From positions 1-64,000 of the forward strand of contig JBILUL010000004.1 of assembly GCA_044371005.1 (NCBI GenBank): 64,000 nucleotides of DNA. The letters are read 5' to 3'. Below, one piece after another: positions 16,031 through 27,300 of the stretch; the first letter of the stretch is position 1; each line of letters starts with the position of its first letter. The stretch is from UBA2402 sp044371005 (lineage in GTDB: Bacteria; Planctomycetota; Phycisphaerae; Phycisphaerales; UBA1924). The notes under the pieces were generated by a model. That model did no database searches. It saw nothing but the letters and a program-made list of their open reading frames with translations, and was not told the origin of the DNA. The translations under genes and the position numbers were made by a program.

Positions 16031-18637
16031 TCAGGTCCCGGCGATGGGTGCTGCGTGGGCTGTCGTGATCCATTTGCGGCACGCGGCGATGAGTGCCGCG
16101 GCGTCGATGGGCTTGGTGGCGTAGTCGTCGCACCCAGCATCGAGGCACTTTTGCCGATCATCAGCCATGGCATGTGCGGTCAGTGCGATGATGGGGATCC
16201 GGACGCCCAGTTCGCGGAGCTTGCGAGTCGCCGCGTACCCGTCCAGCACCGGCATCTGCATATCCATGAGGATGAGGTCGAAGGCTTCCGTCGGGGCGTT
16301 CGAACTGGCGAAGTGATCGACAGCCTCCTGTCCGTTCTGGACGGAGGTGACCTGGATGCCAGCTCGCTTGAGGTGAAAGCAGATGAGCCGCTGGTTGTCG
16401 GGGCCGTCTTCCGCAAGGAGGATCCGGGCGTGAAGCGTGGCCGGTCCGGCGGGCGAGTGTGATTCCTCCCGAACCGTGGGCGCTCCGGGACGTTCGATCC
16501 AGGTCGCATTCTTCAGTGGGCCGGTGCTGATGACGACTGAGAACGTGCTGCCGGAGCCTTGGCTGGTGGTGACCGAGATGTCGCCTCCGAGCAACTGGGC
16601 CAGACGTTTGGAGATGGTGAGGCCCAGGCCTGTGCCGCCGAAGCGCCGTGTCATCGAGTCGTCGGCCTGAGAGAAGGGGATGAAGAGCTTGCTCAGGGCT
16701 GACTCGGGCATCCCGATGCCGGTATCGATGACATCGATTCGCAATTGCGGGAAGCCGGGCTTCTGCGTCTGGTCGATCGCGACCCGAAGAGTGACTGATC
16801 CGCGATGGGTGAACTTGACGGCGTTGCCGACGAGATTCAGCAGTATCTGACGCAGCCGCGTCGGATCTGATCGGATCGTGGCGGGGATGGGGCCGGCGTA
16901 TTCGAGATGGATCGAAAGGCCCTTGGCTTCAGCCGGCGTTTTCATCAGCGTGGCAACGCTGGAGATGATCTCGGCGGGCGAGCACTCGATGGATTCGACG
17001 CTCATCCGACCGGCTTCGATCTTCGAGATGTCCAGCAGGTCGTTGATGATGCCCAGCAGGTGCTGGGCGTTGCGCCGGATCGTCGAGACGTGTTCGCGTC
17101 GGACATCGTCGGGGATGGTGGCTTCGCCAAGCAGATCAGTGAAGCCCAGAATTGCGGTCATCGGGGTTCTGATCTCATGGCTCATGTTGGCCAGGAACTG
17201 GCTCTTGGCCACGTTCGCTGCTTCCGCATCGGTTCGTGCCTGACTGAGTGCTCGTTCGGCGAGGATGCGCTCGGTGATGTCCTCGATGGTCCCGATGAGA
17301 TGCTCCACGGCCTCGTTCCGGCGGACCGGGGCGGCGTGGATGCTGACCCACTGGTCGCCGCGGTCGAGCCGGTAGCGACCATTGACGGGCCTTCCAGAGC
17401 TCACTGCTTCGTTCCACGACGCCGTGAACTGGCCGCGGCATTCAGACGCGATGTACCCGGCCAGGTCGTCGCCGGAGAGATGTTCATCGCCGGTACAGAG
17501 AATGCGTGCGGTGGCATCGTTCGCGTACGACGATTGACGCGTGGTCGAGGCGACGAAGATGCCCAGTGGCGAGCACCGTGCCATCGTCCGGAACCGATTC
17601 TCACTCTCGGTGACTGCCGAACGCGACTCTTCCAGCGCATTGAGCGTGGAGTTGATGCTTGCGGCCAGCACCGCGATCTCGTCGGTTCCTTCTCTTCGAA
17701 CGCGGCCATTGACCGATGAACGGTCGCGGATTGCCGCCAGATCATTCATCAGCCGGAGCACGCGGTGGATCACCGTTCGCTTGAGCATGAGCGAGATGAC
17801 CACTGAGAAGACGCTTCCCGCAATGAGCAGGGCCCACGCAAGGTGGTTGAGGCTGGTCCGACCCTGCATCATGATCGTGCGTGGCAGCCGGACTTCAAGC
17901 TCGAATTGACCGCCGGCCAGATCTGCAAAGGTCATGCGAGAAACGATCGTGTCCGCGTTCATCGGTTGAACGCTCGTCATCGCGTTCGTGGTATCCGAGG
18001 GGGCACTCCGCAGGTTCGGGTCAACTTCGGCAAGGCTGCGGATCGTGTTCAGATCGTCATCGCCGAACTGACGGACGAAGATGATGCCGCCGTGATTTTC
18101 GCCTTCGCCGCTGTTGGGGAGGATCCATCGTCCGACCACGTAATAGATGCCACCATCCGACGCAGGGAGAAGGCCCTTGAGCTCGCCGGTCTCAAGCAGT
18201 CGCTTCAGCGAGCCCGATGCGACGATTGCGTCAGTGAGCACCTGTGGAGCCGGTGAGAGGTCGCCCTCCTTGTAATCTTCCGAAGGCAGACCCTCGGAGC
18301 TTATCAGGGTGCCGTCAGTCGCATAGACAAGACGGGCGACCAGACTCAGATTCGGAAGGCTGGTTGGGTCGAGGTTTTCCTTGCGGAACTGCTCGTCGGG
18401 CTCGACCATGTGCTGATACATGGAGTCCCAGTTCGAATAGTCCTTGACGTTCATGTCGAGGCGGTCGGCGATATAGGTGATCACCGCGTGGGCCCGGTTC
18501 ACGGCATCCTGGGCGTGTGCCTTCTCAGCGGCTTCGAATCGGGCCGTAAGGATCAGATGCGAAGTGCCATACAGCAGCAGCATCAGCGATGCGGCGGTTG
18601 CAATGACGATGATGTTGGCCTTGGTTCCGAGACGCAC
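16031..18637 (-). CDS. Hybrid sensor histidine kinase with CHASE4, HAMP, PAS and receiver domains
   Basis: A GTG at 18637 with GGGAG four bases before it places the first membrane helix near the N-terminus (868 residues). A GTG or ATG further up, to 18688, is the alternative. In 18688-based numbering the order is: membrane segment 24-49; a periplasmic CHASE4-like domain with DYSNWDSMYQHM near 83-94; membrane segment 283-302; HAMP; PAS 360-475; HisKA with MSHEIRTP (His504); and the ATPase N box (LLNLVGNAVKFT) and G box (GGTGLGLTISKR). A C-terminal receiver follows with Asp809 (LILMDMQMP) and Lys859. It senses an unknown periplasmic cue and relays phosphate internally. No output regulator lies adjacent. 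Confidence 0.93.
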   Translation of the reverse strand: MRLGTKANIIVIATAASLMLLLYGTSHLILTARFEAAEKAHAQDAVNRAHAVITYIADRLDMNVKDYSNWDSMYQHMVEPDEQFRKENLDPTSLPNLSLVARLVYATDGTLISSEGLPSEDYKEGDLSPAPQVLTDAIVASGSLKRLLETGELKGLLPASDGGIYYVVGRWILPNSGEGENHGGIIFVRQFGDDDLNTIRSLAEVDPNLRSAPSDTTNAMTSVQPMNADTIVSRMTFADLAGGQFELEVRLPRTIMMQGRTSLNHLAWALLIAGSVFSVVISLMLKRTVIHRVLRLMNDLAAIRDRSSVNGRVRREGTDEIAVLAASINSTLNALEESRSAVTESENRFRTMARCSPLGIFVASTTRQSSYANDATARILCTGDEHLSGDDLAGYIASECRGQFTASWNEAVSSGRPVNGRYRLDRGDQWVSIHAAPVRRNEAVEHLIGTIEDITERILAERALSQARTDAEAANVAKSQFLANMSHEIRTPMTAILGFTDLLGEATIPDDVRREHVSTIRRNAQHLLGIINDLLDISKIEAGRMSVESIECSPAEIISSVATLMKTPAEAKGLSIHLEYAGPIPATIRSDPTRLRQILLNLVGNAVKFTHRGSVTLRVAIDQTQKPGFPQLRIDVIDTGIGMPESALSKLFIPFSQADDSMTRRFGGTGLGLTISKRLAQLLGGDISVTTSQGSGSTFSVVISTGPLKNATWIERPGAPTVREESHSPAGPATLHARILLAEDGPDNQRLICFHLKRAGIQVTSVQNGQEAVDHFASSNAPTEAFDLILMDMQMPVLDGYAATRKLRELGVRIPIIALTAHAMADDRQKCLDAGCDDYATKPIDAAALIAACRKWITTAHAAPIAGT

Positions 18638-18817
18638 GGGACTCCCAGGCCGCGAGTAGTGCACGCGGCATGGAACTATCGACCCCATCCCGTGGGGCCC
18701 GAATCCGGATCCACGCAGAGGGATTCCCGGGCGTCAGTTCGCGGTCGAATGTGCCGTCTTTGCGGCGTACGCAGGCCCCTTCGCAGGGGATGCGGCGTCT
18801 TCATCTCTGGAGAAGTC

Positions 18818-20869
18818 TCACTGCATGCCAAGGAGGCCAAGTGCCGTAGCTGTCATGGCGATGACCGCCTTGATCAGGGATTCACCGGCGATCAGTCCCG
18901 ATGCCAGCGGAACGGAGTACTTGTCCGCACCCTTGCGATTGATGAGTTCCCAGCCGAAGATGACCAGTGCGCCCAGGAAGAATCCAAGTGCGTTGTTGAA
19001 AGGCACAACCCAGGAAAGACCAAGTCCCATCGCCGAGGGGAGGTAGGGACGAAGCCGAGCGGGTGAGAACTTGTCGATCAACGGCAGGATGATGCCGACG
19101 GCCGCGCCGATCAGGATGGCCAGCTTGGCGGATTCAGGCAGTGTCTCCACGCCCTTGGTGAGCACGCGGGCGACAGCTTCCCACTGGCGCGTTGCCGGTG
19201 CAGCGAACTTCTCGAGTGCGGCCTTGTTGGGCACCATGAGGAACCAGATCGGGACGATGGCAATCGTTCCGAAGAAGACGCCGATGAACTGAGCGATGAA
19301 CTGGCGACGAGGGTTGGCACCCAGGAGGTAACCGCTCTTGAGGTCGGTCAGAAGGTCGGCGCTCGAAGACGCGCTGTTGGCCGCGATGCCGGCAGAGGCG
19401 AGGTTGGGGACCATCTGGCCCGGGTGGAAGATCGCGAAGGTCAGCTGCATGACCTTGCCCATCGCACCGATGGGGGTCGTGTCGGTTTCACCGGTTGCGC
19501 GGCAGGCTACGAGCGAGAGCACGAACGACATCGCCACTGCGATGAGTCCTGCCCACCAGGCGATCTTGAAGGCGATGACCTGGACGAACAGCATGGCGAT
19601 GGTGATGGGCACCATGCCCACGACCATCCAGATGAACGGGACTTCGATGTCCTTCTGACGGGCATCGACTTCAGGGCCGCCGCCGCCGATGCTCGAGAAA
19701 GCACGAACGATCGTCTTCCACTGGAGCGCGACCGCGGTCAAGCTGGCGATCACCATCAGTGCCGTGCCGCCCCAGAGCGACCAGGTCGTCAGGCGGATCA
19801 CCGACCCGCTGCCGTTGAGCATCATGTTGGCGTGGACGCTCGGGTCGATGGTGCCTGCGTCGTAGGTCACCACACCCGCGGCGTCGGTCACCCACCCGCT
19901 GCCCTTGGTCGCCACATCCTTGGCCACCAGATAAGGCGTCACGACGAAGTAGAGGAGTGCCGAGCCTGCGATCATGGACAGACAGACCCGCATGCGGGTG
20001 ATGATGCCCGCCGCGATCAGGAGCATGCTGGGTTCGAACCCGAAGGTCGTGAGCTGCTTGCCATGGATCTGGAAGAGACCGGTGGCGGGTAACAGTTCGG
20101 GAAGGCGAACCTTGCCCATGAGTCTGTCGAGTGCGTGAATCGTGCCTTCGCCCGTGTTCAGAATGCCGACCAGCGCACCGACGATCATGCCACCCACGAG
20201 GGTGTAGGCCTTGTCGATGGCATCGCGGCCCTTGCTGTAGAGACTGCGAAGCGTCTCCGCCGCGGCGACGCCGGAGGGGAATCGCAGCTGCTCGTGATTG
20301 ATCATCTGCCGCTTGAGCGGAATCGCCAGGAAGACACCCATGAGGCCGGTGCAGAGCGTGAAGAGTGCGACTGCCCAGATCGGAGACGTCGGCAGCGCCC
20401 AGCTCTTCACATCGGCGGGAGTCTTGCCATCGGGCACTTCGGCCAGGAGCAGGAGGGCACCGAACATCGTGGCGATGGTGGAGCCTGTGGAGTAGCCCGC
20501 CGCGGAGGCGGTGGACTGCATGCAGTTGTTCTCAAGGATCGACATCTGGGAGACCTTGCCGCCCGAGACGGTGCGGAGGAGGTTCCAGAAGACGAAGCTC
20601 ATGACGCAGGCCGTGATGGCGACACCGAAGGCCCAGCCGATCGCCAGCGTGGTGTACAGGTTCGCAGCGGCCATGAGCATGCCCAGAACGCCGCCAACGA
20701 CCACCGCGCGGACGGTGAGCTGGGGCATCTGATCGCCCTGATAGACATGCTTGAACCAGTGCGCGTCCTTCTGCTCGGGCGTCGCATCCTCGGGCAGGGC
20801 GGGTACGCCGGGTCCGAAGGGTGAAGCGGTCGAGTCCTGTTCTTCGATCGAACTTGAGGGTCCGGCCAT
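18818..20869 (-). CDS. OPT family oligopeptide/metal-chelate transporter
   Basis: The 683-residue protein has about 16 hydrophobic segments after a 45-residue hydrophilic N-terminus. PQLTVRAVVVGGVLGMLMAAANLYT and the conserved region around SILENNCMQSTASAAGYS are typical of bacterial OPT proteins. GGG and GKV loops and the C-terminal KFSPARLRPYLPSAMGLGL also fit. The family imports oligopeptides, or metal-siderophore complexes in its YSL branch; which applies here cannot be told. The ATG follows GGAG by about 11 bases. A possible sigma-70-type promoter lies at 20915-20943. Confidence 0.9.
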   Translation of the reverse strand: MAGPSSSIEEQDSTASPFGPGVPALPEDATPEQKDAHWFKHVYQGDQMPQLTVRAVVVGGVLGMLMAAANLYTTLAIGWAFGVAITACVMSFVFWNLLRTVSGGKVSQMSILENNCMQSTASAAGYSTGSTIATMFGALLLLAEVPDGKTPADVKSWALPTSPIWAVALFTLCTGLMGVFLAIPLKRQMINHEQLRFPSGVAAAETLRSLYSKGRDAIDKAYTLVGGMIVGALVGILNTGEGTIHALDRLMGKVRLPELLPATGLFQIHGKQLTTFGFEPSMLLIAAGIITRMRVCLSMIAGSALLYFVVTPYLVAKDVATKGSGWVTDAAGVVTYDAGTIDPSVHANMMLNGSGSVIRLTTWSLWGGTALMVIASLTAVALQWKTIVRAFSSIGGGGPEVDARQKDIEVPFIWMVVGMVPITIAMLFVQVIAFKIAWWAGLIAVAMSFVLSLVACRATGETDTTPIGAMGKVMQLTFAIFHPGQMVPNLASAGIAANSASSSADLLTDLKSGYLLGANPRRQFIAQFIGVFFGTIAIVPIWFLMVPNKAALEKFAAPATRQWEAVARVLTKGVETLPESAKLAILIGAAVGIILPLIDKFSPARLRPYLPSAMGLGLSWVVPFNNALGFFLGALVIFGWELINRKGADKYSVPLASGLIAGESLIKAVIAMTATALGLLGMQ

Positions 20870-20914
20870 GGGCGCGTGTCTCCAGAAGGTGCTTCCCGTC
20901 GGGAATGAGACAAC

Positions 20915-20943
20915 ACCCTAACACACGAGCATGCAATTGGCAA
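20915..20943 (-). promoter_or_regulatory. Candidate sigma-70-type promoter of the OPT transporter gene
   Basis: On the minus strand TTGCCA (-35) is followed after 17 bases by TAGGGT (-10), ending 46 bases upstream of the ATG. The -35 box is close to consensus and the -10 box is weak. Confidence 0.35.
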
Positions 20944-20989
20944 GAAAAAAGTTCCGCCCAGGTGCAATTCCGGGCAATGGGGGCAAAGG

Positions 20990-21577
20990 TCAGGCCGGGA
21001 GCGAGGCCTCGATCATCTCCACCCAGGTGTGCAGGATCAGCATGTGCAGTTCCTGGATCCGGTCGGAGGTCTCGCCGGGCACGATGATGGGTTCATCGCA
21101 CAACGCGGCGAGCTTCCCACCGCCCTTTCCCAGCAGCCCGATCACCGTCATGCCGCGCGTTCTGCCGGCCAGAGCCGCGTTCAGGCAGTTGGGCGAGTTG
21201 CCCGAAGTGGAGAGCACGATGAGGACATCGCCCGCCTTGCCAAAGGCCTCGACGCCACGGGCAAAGACCTGATCGAAGCCAAAATCGTTCGCGGTGCAGG
21301 TCAGATGTCCAGGTTCACTGATCGCCAGCGCGGGAAGTGCCCGGCGGTCGTTGCGGAAGCGGCCTGTGAGTTCCTCGGCAAAGTGCACGGCATCGCACAG
21401 CGAACCGCCGTTGCCGCAGATGATCGATTTGGCCCCGGCGTTGTAGGCGGTGCAGAGGACCTGGCCCGCAGTGCTGATGGCCTGCCGGAGCGACCGGTTG
21501 GCACTCAGGTCTTCCAGAACCCGCTGGGCGGCGGCAAGCGAAGCGTCGAGAATGTGGCTCGGATCGGAAGGGGGCAT
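20990..21577 (-). CDS. gmhA: Sedoheptulose 7-phosphate isomerase
   Basis: The 195-residue SIS-fold protein carries the GmhA signature CGNGGSLCDAVHFAEELTGR with following FR, then SEPGHLTCTANDFGFDQVF, LSTSGNSPN and the C-terminal DRIQELHMLILH. It converts sedoheptulose 7-phosphate to D-glycero-D-manno-heptose 7-phosphate, the first step to the ADP-heptose of lipopolysaccharide inner core. The length is normal. Other heptose genes are not in the window. Its presence supports an LPS-like outer membrane. Confidence 0.9.
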   Translation of the reverse strand: MPPSDPSHILDASLAAAQRVLEDLSANRSLRQAISTAGQVLCTAYNAGAKSIICGNGGSLCDAVHFAEELTGRFRNDRRALPALAISEPGHLTCTANDFGFDQVFARGVEAFGKAGDVLIVLSTSGNSPNCLNAALAGRTRGMTVIGLLGKGGGKLAALCDEPIIVPGETSDRIQELHMLILHTWVEMIEASLPA

Positions 21578-21629
21578 GTGTGGGTCATTGTTGCCCCGCA
21601 GCGTGCCTGACGCGGTCCCACACCCAAAC

Positions 21630-23174
21630 TCAGTCCGTCGGGAGCCCCTTTGACTCCCAGATCCGCTTCAACTGCTCGTAGGTGGTCGGTTCCCAGACCG
21701 ACGAATCACTCATCTCGATCCGCAGCAGCGAGCCTGATGCGTCGAAGTACGCCACCATGGGCTTGCGACCTTCCACCGACTGCGTTGAGACCTTCCATCC
21801 CTTATCGCCGTTGCCGGTATCGATCGCCTCGAGCAGGTCGCGGCGCAGCACAACCTTGCTTTCATTCGAGTTCCAGCTGTAGAACCCATGTTCAGCCTCG
21901 ACCCCTGCCTTCATGAGCAGGTACGGCAGCATCTGGGATTCAACGCCGGAGATGTACCCTTCGCCCTGGAACGCCGGCTTGGTTGATCTGGGTGCGGTGC
22001 CGGTGCTTTCGGTTCGGATGATCATGCTCTGGCCGTTTCGGCCACCCGTCTCGTTTGCAACCAGCGGCTTCTCGCCCTTCTTGCCGGTTCGCATCGCATT
22101 GGTCAGGACCCAGGTTTCCTCTTCACGGTCGGGGCTCATGAAGTACGCGGATCGTGAATCGGTGACCGAACCATCCTTGGCCAGAATTCGCGCATCGATC
22201 TGCACGATGATGCCCTCGGCACGGTTGCCGCTGGCCTTGCTGGCCGACCCGGAATTCGAGTCAAGCAGCGAGCGGGGGCCCCAGATGAACTTGATCCGCC
22301 GGTAGGCGATCTCACGCGCATTGGCATCGGAGCCGTCGGAGTTGGGCATGTAGCGGCGTTCCCAGCGTTCCGGGTGCGCCGCGATGATCTCCCGCAGAGT
22401 GTCGGTGCCGACGGATTCAAAGAGCTTGATCCCGGCACTGATCGCGGCGGAACGGTCCGCAGCGATCTTCGCCGGGTCTTCGATCTTGATGGTCGCGATG
22501 ATCGTCTCCATCATCGTCCGCGCCTTCTTGAAGTTCGGCGGCGTGGTCAGCATGTCAAAGACGACGAACTGCCCGGGTGAGCAGCGGATGGACGCGAACA
22601 CACGAGTCTGCGGAATCCGGCCGTCCAGGCTGGGGAGTTCAATGGTCCAGCGGGCACAGTCGTAGCCCGCAACGGTGAGGCGTTCGCCGGCCCGCGGCTC
22701 GCGGATGAGCTTGCCAGTGGCCATCGCCTCCGCCGCGGCTTGCTTGTCAATGCCGAACGATTCATACACCGATTGCAGCGTGCTGTCTGCCACCGTCTCG
22801 CATGTTGCATCGATGTCGGTCGTCCTGGGCGTCTTGATCTGCAGCGTCCAGCTCAAATCGTCTGGAGCCATGATGATCTTGCTGTCGCGTCCGGCCGAAT
22901 CCGTCTGGCTGGTGACGCCCAGAGGGCAGCTCACGCTGAGTCCGACCGACGCCAATCGCAGTGGCATCTCGGCGAACTCGACGGTCGTGGTTCCACGCTC
23001 GGTGGGCGGTGGAGACTTGGCCGCAGGCGTCTGCGCGGCGGTGGTCCTGGGCTGCGATTGCCGCGTGGCACGTTCGCCGCTGGCCCCGGGGCTGAGCGAA
23101 GGCTTGGGCTGTCCAGCCACATGGGTGGCGGAGAGTGCCAGAAGAGCGCAGAGCACAAGAGGTTGAGTACGCAT
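21630..23174 (-). CDS. Secreted protein of unknown function
   Basis: The 514-residue product starts with a signal peptide (MRTQPLVLCALLALSATHVAG), then a Pro/Ser/Thr-rich linker to about residue 60. The remainder is a globular region rich in alternating strands, with a C-terminal beta segment that reads VAYFDASGSLLRIEMSD and then a Trp/Tyr-rich end. No enzyme motif or family was recognised. It lies between deoC and gmhA on the same strand, but function cannot be inferred from them. Codon use is like its neighbours. Confidence 0.7.
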   Translation of the reverse strand: MRTQPLVLCALLALSATHVAGQPKPSLSPGASGERATRQSQPRTTAAQTPAAKSPPPTERGTTTVEFAEMPLRLASVGLSVSCPLGVTSQTDSAGRDSKIIMAPDDLSWTLQIKTPRTTDIDATCETVADSTLQSVYESFGIDKQAAAEAMATGKLIREPRAGERLTVAGYDCARWTIELPSLDGRIPQTRVFASIRCSPGQFVVFDMLTTPPNFKKARTMMETIIATIKIEDPAKIAADRSAAISAGIKLFESVGTDTLREIIAAHPERWERRYMPNSDGSDANAREIAYRRIKFIWGPRSLLDSNSGSASKASGNRAEGIIVQIDARILAKDGSVTDSRSAYFMSPDREEETWVLTNAMRTGKKGEKPLVANETGGRNGQSMIIRTESTGTAPRSTKPAFQGEGYISGVESQMLPYLLMKAGVEAEHGFYSWNSNESKVVLRRDLLEAIDTGNGDKGWKVSTQSVEGRKPMVAYFDASGSLLRIEMSDSSVWEPTTYEQLKRIWESKGLPTD

Positions 23175-23249
23175 GCTGGGTGACTATCGGTTCCATCCCC
23201 CGGGGCCGGATGAGATCAGTGGCCCCGCTTCAGGGGATCGGAGTGCTCA

Positions 23250-24236
23250 TCAAGCTTCGGGGAAGTCATACATCGCGGCGTATCTGCCGGTTTCAAGCCA
23301 CTGGATCTGGCGGAGGATGTCGTTGCAGAGGGTCGAGGCCCCGAAGCGGAAGTAGTCCGCGCTGAGCCACGCCTCGCCTCCGGGAAGGTGGCCAAGCGTC
23401 TCCTTGACCATGACGAGGTAGTGGAGGGCCTGCTTGGCGGTCCGGATGCCGCCGGCGGGCTTCATGCCCACCTTGCGCCCGGTCGCCGTGTACCAGTCGC
23501 GGATTGCTTCGAGCATGACCAGTGTGACGGGCATGGTCGCCGCGGGCTGCACCTTGCCGGTGGAGGTCTTGATGAAGTCGATGGGGCGGTGGCCGGTCTG
23601 CTGCATCAGATCTTCGCAGGCATCGTCGATGTCGGCCATGGCCCGGATGGCCAGGTCGCTGGCGTGCCGGACGTTGTCGAATGTGTCAAGTTCGCCGGTC
23701 TCGAGAATGACCTTGAGGTGGGCTGGGTGGCGGCCATCGCGAAGCGGCTCCATGCAAGCCTGCTTCACGGCGCGGATTTCATGGGCGACTTCGTCGTAGC
23801 GGCCTGCGAGAAAGGCTCCCCGGTTGATGACCATGTCGATCTCATGGGCGCCATCAGCGATGGCGAGGCGTGTGTCATCAAGCCGGACTTCGAGGGGGTA
23901 TTGCCCGCTGGGAAAGCCCGTGGCAACCGAGGCGACATGAACGCCCGTGCCTGCCAGCGTCTGTGCGGCGGTCTTCACCAGGGCGGGATAGACGCACACG
24001 GCCGCCACCGAGGGCAGGTCGGCCCGCGATGGGTCCGGAGTGACTGCCTTGCGGCACAGGCCCTTGACCTTTTCAACTGAGTCCTTGCCCTCCAGGGTGG
24101 TCAGATCGAGCATCGAGAGGGCCAGAAGCAGCCCCGACTTCTTCGTCGCGCTCTTGATGGAGCGCTTGGTGAAGGCGGCGGCACGTTCCTGTGCCATGAC
24201 GGCATCGACGGTGGGGCTTGGAGCGGAGGGACGCAT
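23250..24236 (-). CDS. deoC: Deoxyribose-phosphate aldolase
   Basis: The ATG at 24236 gives 328 residues, the long DeoC form. The conserved proton-relay region reads EIDMVINRGAFLAG, the Schiff-base lysine sits in DFIKTSTGKV, and the second lysine is in MKPAGGIRT. It splits 2-deoxyribose 5-phosphate into glyceraldehyde 3-phosphate and acetaldehyde, so that deoxynucleosides can feed glycolysis. The frame is open upstream to 24455, but that part overlaps the divergent putA gene and is compositionally non-coding. Only 80 bases separate the two divergent starts. Confidence 0.93.
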   Translation of the reverse strand: MRPSAPSPTVDAVMAQERAAAFTKRSIKSATKKSGLLLALSMLDLTTLEGKDSVEKVKGLCRKAVTPDPSRADLPSVAAVCVYPALVKTAAQTLAGTGVHVASVATGFPSGQYPLEVRLDDTRLAIADGAHEIDMVINRGAFLAGRYDEVAHEIRAVKQACMEPLRDGRHPAHLKVILETGELDTFDNVRHASDLAIRAMADIDDACEDLMQQTGHRPIDFIKTSTGKVQPAATMPVTLVMLEAIRDWYTATGRKVGMKPAGGIRTAKQALHYLVMVKETLGHLPGGEAWLSADYFRFGASTLCNDILRQIQWLETGRYAAMYDFPEA

Positions 24237-24316
24237 GGTGGAGGCAATGGTACGCGATCCGAGGGCTTCATCCCCGGAACAGTGCAAATCCCGGTTCTGG
24301 TCAGCTACCCTTTTGC

Positions 24317-27300
24317 ATGTCCTTCTTTTCGCGCAAGCCCAAAACTCCCGTCCAGCCCATCGTCGTCTCCTCGCCCAGCACGGGCGCTCAACCCGCGCCC
24401 GCGGGACGAGAGGCACGGATCCTGGCACTGGGCAGCGAGATGCTGGACCGCGCACGTGCTCACAAGTCAGGCGTCTTCTCAGCCAAGTTCTACAACGATG
24501 CCATGATGGAATGGTCCATGAAGGACCAGAACTTCAAGGTCCAGCTCTTCCGCTTCGTCGACTGCTTCCCGATGCTCAAGACGCCTGATGCGATCTTCGA
24601 TCATCTCAACGACTACCTCTCCCAGCCCGGCGTCACCGTCCCGACTGCCATCGCCACGCTGCTCAAGGCTGGTGGCCTCCTCAAGGGGACCGCGGCGAAG
24701 ACCATCGCCTCTCAGATCGAGGGCATGGCAGGCAAGTTCATCGCCGGCACCAATGCCGCGGGTGCCCTCAAGGGCCTGAGCGACATGTGGGATCAGGGCG
24801 TGGCCTTCAGCGTCGACCTTCTTGGCGAAACCTGCGTCAGCGATGCCGAGGCCGACGATTACGCCCGCAAGTACCTGGACCTCATCACGAACCTTCCCGG
24901 CAGCGTCGCGGCGTGGAAGCCCAACCCGCGGCTTGAATCCGATCACATGGGCGCGATCCCCCGGGTCAACGTCTCCATCAAGATCTCCGCTCTGTCGGCC
25001 CGCTGCGACCCGATCGACTCCGAAGGATCGATCCGCGACCTGATGAAGCGGCTGGTCCCGATTCTCGAAACCGCCAAGTCCAAGGGCGTCTTCGTGAACT
25101 TCGACATGGAGCATCACGCGCTCAAGGACTTCACCATCGAGCTCTTCCAGCGATGTGTCGAGAAGGTCGGATTCGAAGGCGGGCTGGCGATGCAGGCCTA
25201 TCTCAAGAGTGGCGTCGAAGATGCGCAGCGCATGGTCGACTGGGCTCGCCGGAGCGGCAAGGTCGTCACCATTCGCCTCGTCAAGGGTGCCTACTGGGAT
25301 GCCGAAACCATCAAGTCCGAGATGCACGGGTGGCCCTGCCCGGTCTGGAATCGCAAGTGGGAGACCGATGCATGCTTTGAACGCATGACCAGTGTCTTCC
25401 TGGACGGCAATCCGGGGGCGAAGGGCGCAGGCCAGGGCGGCGTGAAGTTGGCGCTGGGTTCGCACAATGTGCGCAGCATCGCCGCGGCTTTGGCGGGACT
25501 CGAAGAACGCGGCTTGCCACGCGAGGCGATTGAGCTCCAGATGCTCCACGGCATGGCGGATCAGCTCAAGTTCGCAGCAAGCGAAATGGGGCTTCGCATT
25601 CGCGAATACGTGCCGGTCGGTGAGATGATCCCCGGCATGGCATACCTGGTGCGACGTCTGCTCGAGAACACGAGCAATGAGAGTTGGCTCAAGGCTGGAT
25701 TCCTCGATAAGGCGGACACTTCGGTACTGCTGCGTGCGCCGCAGGGAGCACCGGGCGAGGTGCCTCCGACTGACCTGGTCGCGGTGGGCCCGGAGCGACA
25801 CAAGCTCTCGGTGGCTGCGGCGGGCGTGGGCGATGGCCGACCGTTCGTGAACGAACCCTTCCGCGACTTCTCGTATGGATCGCAGCGCAAGACCTTCGAG
25901 GCGGCGGTTGCGAAGGCCACTGTGCCCAAGGTGGCCAACGACAGAACGCCCCAGCAGGCCGCGGAGATGGTTGCCAAGGCCAATGCAGCCTTCGCCGCGT
26001 GGCGAGATCTGCCGGTGGCGAAGCGTTCTGAGTGCCTCGTGCGAGCCGCGGCGGCGATGCGGGCGCAGCGCGATGGACTGTCTGGCGTGCTGATCCGCGA
26101 ATCAGGCAAGACCTGGCGTGAGGCCGATGCGGATGTGTGCGAAGCGATTGACTTCTGCGAGTATTACGCGCGGATGGCGACGCCGCTGTTTGACCGGTCG
26201 CGTCTTGGCCGCTTCATCGGCGAACTTGATGAAGTCTGGTACCAGCCCAGGGGCGTGGCGGTGATCATCAGCCCGTGGAACTTCCCACTGGCCATCTGCT
26301 GCGGCATGACCGTCGCGGCGCTGGTTACGGGCAATACGGCGATCGTGAAGCCAGCGGAGCAGACTCCGGGCATCGCGAAGATCATGTGCGACATTCTGTG
26401 GGAGGCGGGCATTCCTCGCGATGTGCTGCACTTCTGCCCTGCACCGGGCGAGACGACGGGTGCCGCGCTTGTGCGTGACCCGCGTGTGTCGCTGATTGCG
26501 TTCACGGGCTCTCGCGACGTGGGTCTTGACATTCTGACCGCAGCGGCACCCGGGTCACCATTCATTGATCCTTCGGTGCGTGGCAATGCGACGCATGTGA
26601 AGCGAGTAGTGTGCGAAATGGGCGGCAAGAACGCCCTGGTCGTCGATACGAGCGCGGACTTTGATGAATCGGTCCTGGCCGTGCGTCAGAGTGCCTTCGG
26701 CTTCCAGGGCCAGAAGTGCTCAGCCCTTTCTCGTGTGATTGTCGTGGATCCGGCGGGCGAGCAGGGACCTGCGATCACGGCTTTCACAAGGCGACTGGTT
26801 GAGGCGACGCGTGCGTTGACGGTGGGGGATCCGGTGCGGTCGGGGACGGACATGGGCCCGGTGATTGATGCGGAAGCAGCCGCGAAGATCCGTGGGTACA
26901 TCAAGAAGGCCCAGGAAGAGGGCAACCGGCTTGAACTGGCCGGTGAGGTGCCCGGGTCTGATCCTGTGATCGCTGCGGATGCCGTTCGGTACGTTGGCCC
27001 GCACATCTTCTCGGGTGTGAAGCCCAGCCATTCGATCGCGAAGGAGGAGATTTTTGGGCCGGTGCTGGCGATCATGCACGCATCGTCGTTCGAGGAGGCG
27101 ATTGAGATTGCCAACCAGGGCGTCTACAAGCTCACCGGCGGCGTGATGACGCGCAAGCCCAGCCACATCGAGATGGCCAAGCGGGAGTTCCGCGTGGGCA
27201 ACCTGTACATCAACCGCGGCATCACGGGAGCGCTGGTGGGGCGTCAGCCCTTCGGCGGGTTCGGGATGTCGGGCGTTGGGAGCAAGGCGGGCGGCGCGGA